Below are positions 59,516-64,000 of a stretch of 64,000 nt of DNA, piece after piece. Below the pieces are notes generated by a model. The model was given only the letters and a program-made list of their open reading frames with translations, was not told where the DNA came from and ran no database searches. Position 1 is the first letter of the stretch. Every line of letters begins with the position of its first letter. A program made the position numbers and the translations under genes. This DNA comes from Sycobia sp. Sy_11 (lineage: Eukaryota > Arthropoda > Insecta > Hymenoptera > Epichrysomallidae), in NCBI GenBank assembly GCA_018907035.1, contig JACCIC010000150.1, positions 630,001-694,000 on the forward strand, written 5' to 3'.

Positions 59516-60942
59516 TTTTTTACTTCAATAATGCATATAATTTATTATTAAATAATTTATTATTAAATATTTTGCATGGAAATCAAACGATACACAGAAT
59601 CCAGGAATAAAATACAATTTTAAGAAGTAAAAAGGAGCAGAATTAATTTGATGAAAAAAATGTCAATAATGGAAATAGATGATACTAATATACTTATTGA
59701 CAGCAATTATAAAATATGTAAAATATGAACTTTGATATAAAGTAATGATACTGCTTTGAATTTTCAGATGTTCTTTACAATTAAAAATTAAATGCAAATA
59801 TTTAAAGACAAAATTACGTTTATTGATATGATAAATTATTATTATTTTAAATTACAGGCATCGTTTATTTAATGAACCCACATTGTTTATATACATTAAA
59901 CATTTATCTTCATTCATTAATAAATTTTACACTATTTTTACACTATTTACAACGGTACGTTAAGTGGTTAAGTTAAAACACGTTAGGACCGCACATGTTT
60001 ATCATATGTTTATAACCACGTTTATAGGTTGGTAATGGTCTGGTATCATACTTATATACGTAAACTACGGGCGATCTACGCCGGGCATTCTGCTATAATC
60101 TAATCTGATCATAGTCGATCCAGTCGATCACATGGAAGATCACATGATACCAGATGATACCAGATGATTCCCTACGATGATCCAATTACGAATCATGACC
60201 TAAAAACATCGGATCTAAAAATGGTTCTCATAAATATTATGTTAAAACGGGTTAAAACATTGTTAAATCTTGGTTAAAACAGAGTGCTAATCCGGATAAT
60301 CTATAATTTAATCTAATTCCTGTATAAAAATTTTTAAGTTATCTTCATGCTATCTTAAAGAAAACAGATCAAGCAAAAGAAATTTATAACGTTTAAACCA
60401 TTGGTTTAAACAAATCATGGTTTAAAGTTTAAAGTTGCAAGTTTAGTTTTTTTACAAAGTGAAATGAGGCGATATGACTATATTTATAAAATACTAATAA
60501 ATTATGTATTTATATTCCTAGTTGTAAATATGAATTTATAAACTAATATTTTCTTATTTTCATTATAAAGAATCTTAACAATTTTTTTTATAAAACTACG
60601 TTTTTAATGTTTCTTCCATATATATATTTACTAATAATTGAGATACATATTTTAAAAACCTGTAAAAGTATTAATTATTTCTTAATTCATAAAAAAAGCA
60701 TAGCTTGCTAAATAAAAATAATTACGAAATACTGAAATATGATATGTAAAAGCCAGCATAAAAGTATAAACAGACGTTAGATAAGAATGTAAACGATAGC
60801 GTGCTGATTCTGTCGTAATTGGTTATTCAAGATCCTTGGGAGTTCTTTTAAAATTGTTCAATGAGTTGTAATATTACATGAAACGAATATATCACTATAT
60901 AATCAGATATAAATAATATTAATTGCAAGAAAAGTTATCAAA
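59516..60942. promoter_or_regulatory. Divergent intergenic region between EEF1AKMT1 and PFAS
   Basis: A 1.4-kb shared upstream region without a gene. It includes a GC-richer patch (about 59990-60200) with two tandem GATACCAGAT units (60146-60165), GTTAAAAC words at 60241, 60251 and 60273, and a 21-bp palindrome (60391-60411). Promoter positions are not defined. Confidence 0.4.
60391..60411. repeat. Perfect palindrome GTTTAAACCA-T-TGGTTTAAAC
   Basis: 10-bp perfect arms around one central base, with another GGTTTAAAG following at about 60419-60427. Confidence 0.8.
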
Positions 60943-63900
60943 ATGGTTGTTTTAAAGTTTTATAAAAATCCAGGCTTAAAGTCTAGCGAATTGAAAAGTA
61001 AATTAGAAAATATAATTAAAATAACTAATTTAATCACTGAAATAGAAGCAGAATTATGTTATTATATTGAATCTAAAAACTTTTTAACTAAAGAAGAAAT
61101 CAATGTATTAAAATGGATTTTATCTTCACCATTTCATTCCAATCAGTTGTTAGAATCTAGTGCATTTGTTGATAATAATCTTATTATTGAAATAGGACCA
61201 AGGTAAATTATAGATTATGTTTTACCTGTTAGCATTTTAATAGTTAAGTTTTCTAATTGTATTTTGCATCTACAGATTAAATTTTTCAACTGCCTTTTCA
61301 AGCAATGCTGTTTCTGTCTGTAAAGCTATACAATTACATAAAATAATAAGAATAGAAGTTTTTAAAAGATATTTAATTCATTCCAGTAATAAGTTGGATA
61401 AACAACTTGAAAATAAGGTTTAAAATACTGCCTTTTTTTAGAGGAAATTTAAATAAATATTTTCATTAACATTCAATAAAATTAATAGGTTGTTGATGTT
61501 CTACATGATCGTATGACTGAATGCAGATATATGAAGTCAATAGAAACTTTTGACCATGGTTTTAGACCTGAACAATGGTATGAAGTTGATATAATAAAAA
61601 ATGGGAAAAAAGCTTTACAAGATGTTAACACAAAATTAGGTAGTTTATTTCATTAAAAATATAAAAATTAATATTTAATTTAAATTAAATAGATATGTAT
61701 GATTAAATTTTTACTACATTCTACTTATCTATTTCTTTTTAATTTAGGTTTAGCATTTGATGAATGGGACATCAATTTTTATACAGATTTATTTTGCAAT
61801 AAACTTAAACGAAATCCTACTAGTGTCGAATGTTTTGATTTGGCTCAATCAAACAGTGAACACAGTAGACATTGGTTTTTCAAAGGTTTAATGATGATTG
61901 ATGGAGAAGAAAAGGAAAAGTCTCTTATTGATATGATTATGGATACTCAAAAAACATCAAATCAAAATAATGTTATTAAATTTAGTGATAATAGTAGTGC
62001 TATAAAAGGATTTGAAGTGAAATGTTTACTTCCAGATCGTACTGATGGGCCTAGTTTTTTTCATATAAAAGATAGAAAGCAGCATCTTATTTTTACTGCA
62101 GAAACACATAACTTTCCTACAGGTGTTGCTCCATTCAGGTGATAATATTATTTGCATAATAGTATAGAAATAAACAGACTTAAATATTATTTTTACATTA
62201 CTACTATTATTACTATTTAATAATAACAGATATTCTATTTTTTTTTTTTCAAACTTTCTTTAAGATTAACGCTGCTAATTTATGTTCTTATCATTAAAAT
62301 TTTTTATTTATATTGTAACTTAATTCTAAAGTTTATATTCTAATTTATTTAAATATCTAGTGGAGCAACTACTGGAACAGGAGGTCGTTTGCGAGATGTT
62401 CAAGGTGTTGGTAGAGGTGGTAGTTATATAGCAGGTACAGCTGGTTATGCAGTTGGAAATTTACATATTCCAGGTATAGATCCAAAATAAAAGTCAATTG
62501 TACATTTTCAAAAATGTTTTAAGGAGTCTAAAATAAAAATAATAATTTTTGCTAATACTTGAAGGGTATAAATTACCTTGGGAAGAAGAAAATAATCAAA
62601 AGGAATTTGAATATCCACAAAACATAGCAAAACCACTTGAAATTTTAATAGAAGCTAGTAATGGTGCTTCTGATTATGGAAACAAATTTGGTGAACCTGT
62701 AATATTAGGCTTTGCTCGTTCCTTTGGTATGTTAGATGCTCTAGGTGAAAGACGTGAATGGATCAAACCTATTATGTTTAGTGGTGGCATAGGCTCAATG
62801 GAATCCAATATGATAGAAAAGTTGTCTGCACAGCCTGGTATTCAATATAAAATATTGACAAATTTTTGTCTAATTAACACAAATAATATTCTTTACATTT
62901 TAGGAATGCAGGTTGTAAAAATTGGTGGACCAGTTTATAGAATTGGCATTGGTGGGGGAGCAGCAAGTTCAGTTGAGGTACAAAATAATGAATTTATTTA
63001 TTTATTTATTTTTTTTTTTTTGTTATTTAACGTCGCTCTATTTATGCTTTCAAATACCGGTGCTAATCAGCGACGGAGGTTTACGATGTGTTTATAAACA
63101 AAGCACATGTAAATTATTACAGCGGTGCCTGTGTAAATCGGCCGGGACCGGGATTCGAACTCGGATCACTAAGTTACTAGTCCTTCACTCTAGCGATCGA
63201 GCCATCGTAGGCCTCAATAATGAATTTATATATTTTTATTATTAAATAAAATATCTATTTTATATAATTAACTAATATATAGAGTATCCTCTTTATCTCA
63301 GAGATAAAGGCATTGAGTATTTACTGTATTGAATAAACATCAAGTTTACTCCCCAAATATTACTTATCAGTTTCCAAATCAAAGTTACTTGAGAACCTGA
63401 GTTTAGTTCTTCATTATTTCCAACTTTTCAGTCATTTTATAAATAATTGCCGTCGGATTTTTCGATAATGAAAATCGGACTCTTTATATGTAAATATAAA
63501 AAAACTTACTGATCCATGAAATTGATAATAAAGAAGTAAATGTTAATTTTTTTAAGATTCAGGGAGATAACAAATCCGAATTAGATTTTGGAGCTGTACA
63601 GAGAGGAGATGCGGAAATGGAACAAAAACTTAATCGAATTGTACGTGCTTGTATCGAAATGGGAGAAAACAATCCTATTTTAAGTATCCATGATCAAGGA
63701 GCTGGTGGCAATGGTAAATGAAGTCAATTAAATATCAACTGTATTTTTAAAGTCATATTATTTTAGGTAATGTATTAAAAGAATTGGTGGAGCCAGCTGG
63801 AGCAGTTATATTTTGTAATAAATTCGAACTTGGTGATCCGAGTATTAGCACATTAGAATTATGGGGTGCAGAGTATCAAGAAAATGATGCAATATTATGT

Positions 63901-64000
63901 AAAACAGAAGATGTGCCTGTACTTAAAAAAATTGCATTACGTGAGAGATGTCCAATTAATTTTGTTGGTGTAGTTACTGGAAATGGAAAGATTATACTTT
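60943..64000 (+). CDS. PFAS: Phosphoribosylformylglycinamidine synthase (FGAM synthase), 5' part, cut by window end
   Basis: Cytosolic enzyme of de novo purine synthesis: FGAR + glutamine + ATP give FGAM. About 598 codons are visible of roughly 1300. Exons: 60943-61202, 61276-61417, 61489-61639, 61748-62138, 62361-62473, 62565-62837, 62904-62977, 63557-63713, 63767-64000 (continues). All are GT-AG and in phase. Motifs in order: N-terminal domain with LNFSTAFSSNAVSVCKA (PurS-like part); linker helix DLAQSNSEHSRHWFF; first synthetase (AIRS-like) half with TAETHNFPTGVAPFSGATTG, GGRLRDVQ and GTAGYAVGNL; EASNGASDYGNKFGEP; KIGGPVYRIGIGGGAASS; IQGDN; DFGAVQRGDAEMEQK; SIHDQGAGGNGNVLKEL. These are hallmark PurL motifs for ATP and FGAR binding. 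The glutaminase domain must lie beyond the window. Drosophila Pfas (ade2) is the expected orthologue. The model is unbroken. Confidence 0.95.
62998..63215 (-). mobile_element. tRNA-derived SINE, copy 2, in PFAS intron 7
   Basis: Minus-strand SINE reading from 63215: A box TGGCTCGATCGCTAGAG, near-canonical B box GAGTTCGAATCCC, body ending GAGCGACGTTAAATAAC, then an A-rich tail. It is flanked by a perfect 14-bp target duplication AATAATGAATTTAT (62984-62997 and 63216-63229). It lies antisense in PFAS intron 7 and shares most of its sequence with copy 1. Confidence 0.88.

Noticed and set aside
62922..63245. Plus frame running across PFAS exon 7 and onward
   Set aside because: It is in the wrong frame for PFAS and crosses an intron with a SINE; not a gene.

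Overview
This is a eukaryotic nuclear window. AT-rich intergenic and intronic DNA is packed with (AT)n, (CA)n, (GA)n and CATA microsatellites, and the genes have short coding exons with GT-AG introns and orthologues of conserved animal genes. Insect-type Ty3/gypsy, mariner and Helitron relics and a tRNA-derived SINE point to an insect. Hymenoptera is my best guess but cannot be proved from the sequence. There is no bacterial-style operon, CRISPR array or rRNA.

Layout. (1) 1-24026, + strand: a six-exon ETS transcription factor gene of the epithelium-specific (ESE: ELF3/ELF5/EHF-like) type, with a Pointed domain, AT-hook and ETS domain, stretched over about 21.6 kb by microsatellite-rich introns. 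(2) 26016-28324, - strand: PRMT3, protein arginine methyltransferase 3, in seven exons, convergent with the ETS gene. (3) 28.3-49.6 kb: a gene-poor, transposon-rich block. It holds a hairpin cluster at 30.4 kb, a decayed mariner with both terminal repeats (31525-32754), a gypsy 3' fragment (33.3-35.1 kb), a 47-bp inverted repeat pair (35.3-36.0 kb), a non-autonomous Helitron with a 60-bp minisatellite (37277-39165), a decayed autonomous-type Helitron coding region with two Ulp1/C48-like protease remnants (39.2-44.05 kb), a gypsy 5' fragment (44.06-46.15 kb) and a SINE (48.3 kb). (4) 49647-57859, + strand: MED25, a Mediator subunit, about 13 exons, with a retroelement relic in one intron. (5) 58649-59515, - strand: EEF1AKMT1 (N6AMT2 family), four exons, 214 aa, convergent with MED25. 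(6) 60943-64000+, + strand: PFAS (FGAM synthase, de novo purine synthesis), nine exons visible and then cut by the window edge; its seventh intron holds a second SINE copy with a 14-bp target-site duplication.

The genes do not form a pathway. PRMT3 and EEF1AKMT1 modify the translation machinery, MED25 and the ETS factor act in RNA polymerase II transcription, and PFAS makes purines. All exon boundaries were derived by hand from GT-AG sites, phase continuity and family similarity; every complete model closes in frame from ATG to stop. Transposon family calls rest on motifs and ends, not on a search. The most unusual material is the Helitron block and the inverted minisatellite inside the smaller Helitron.
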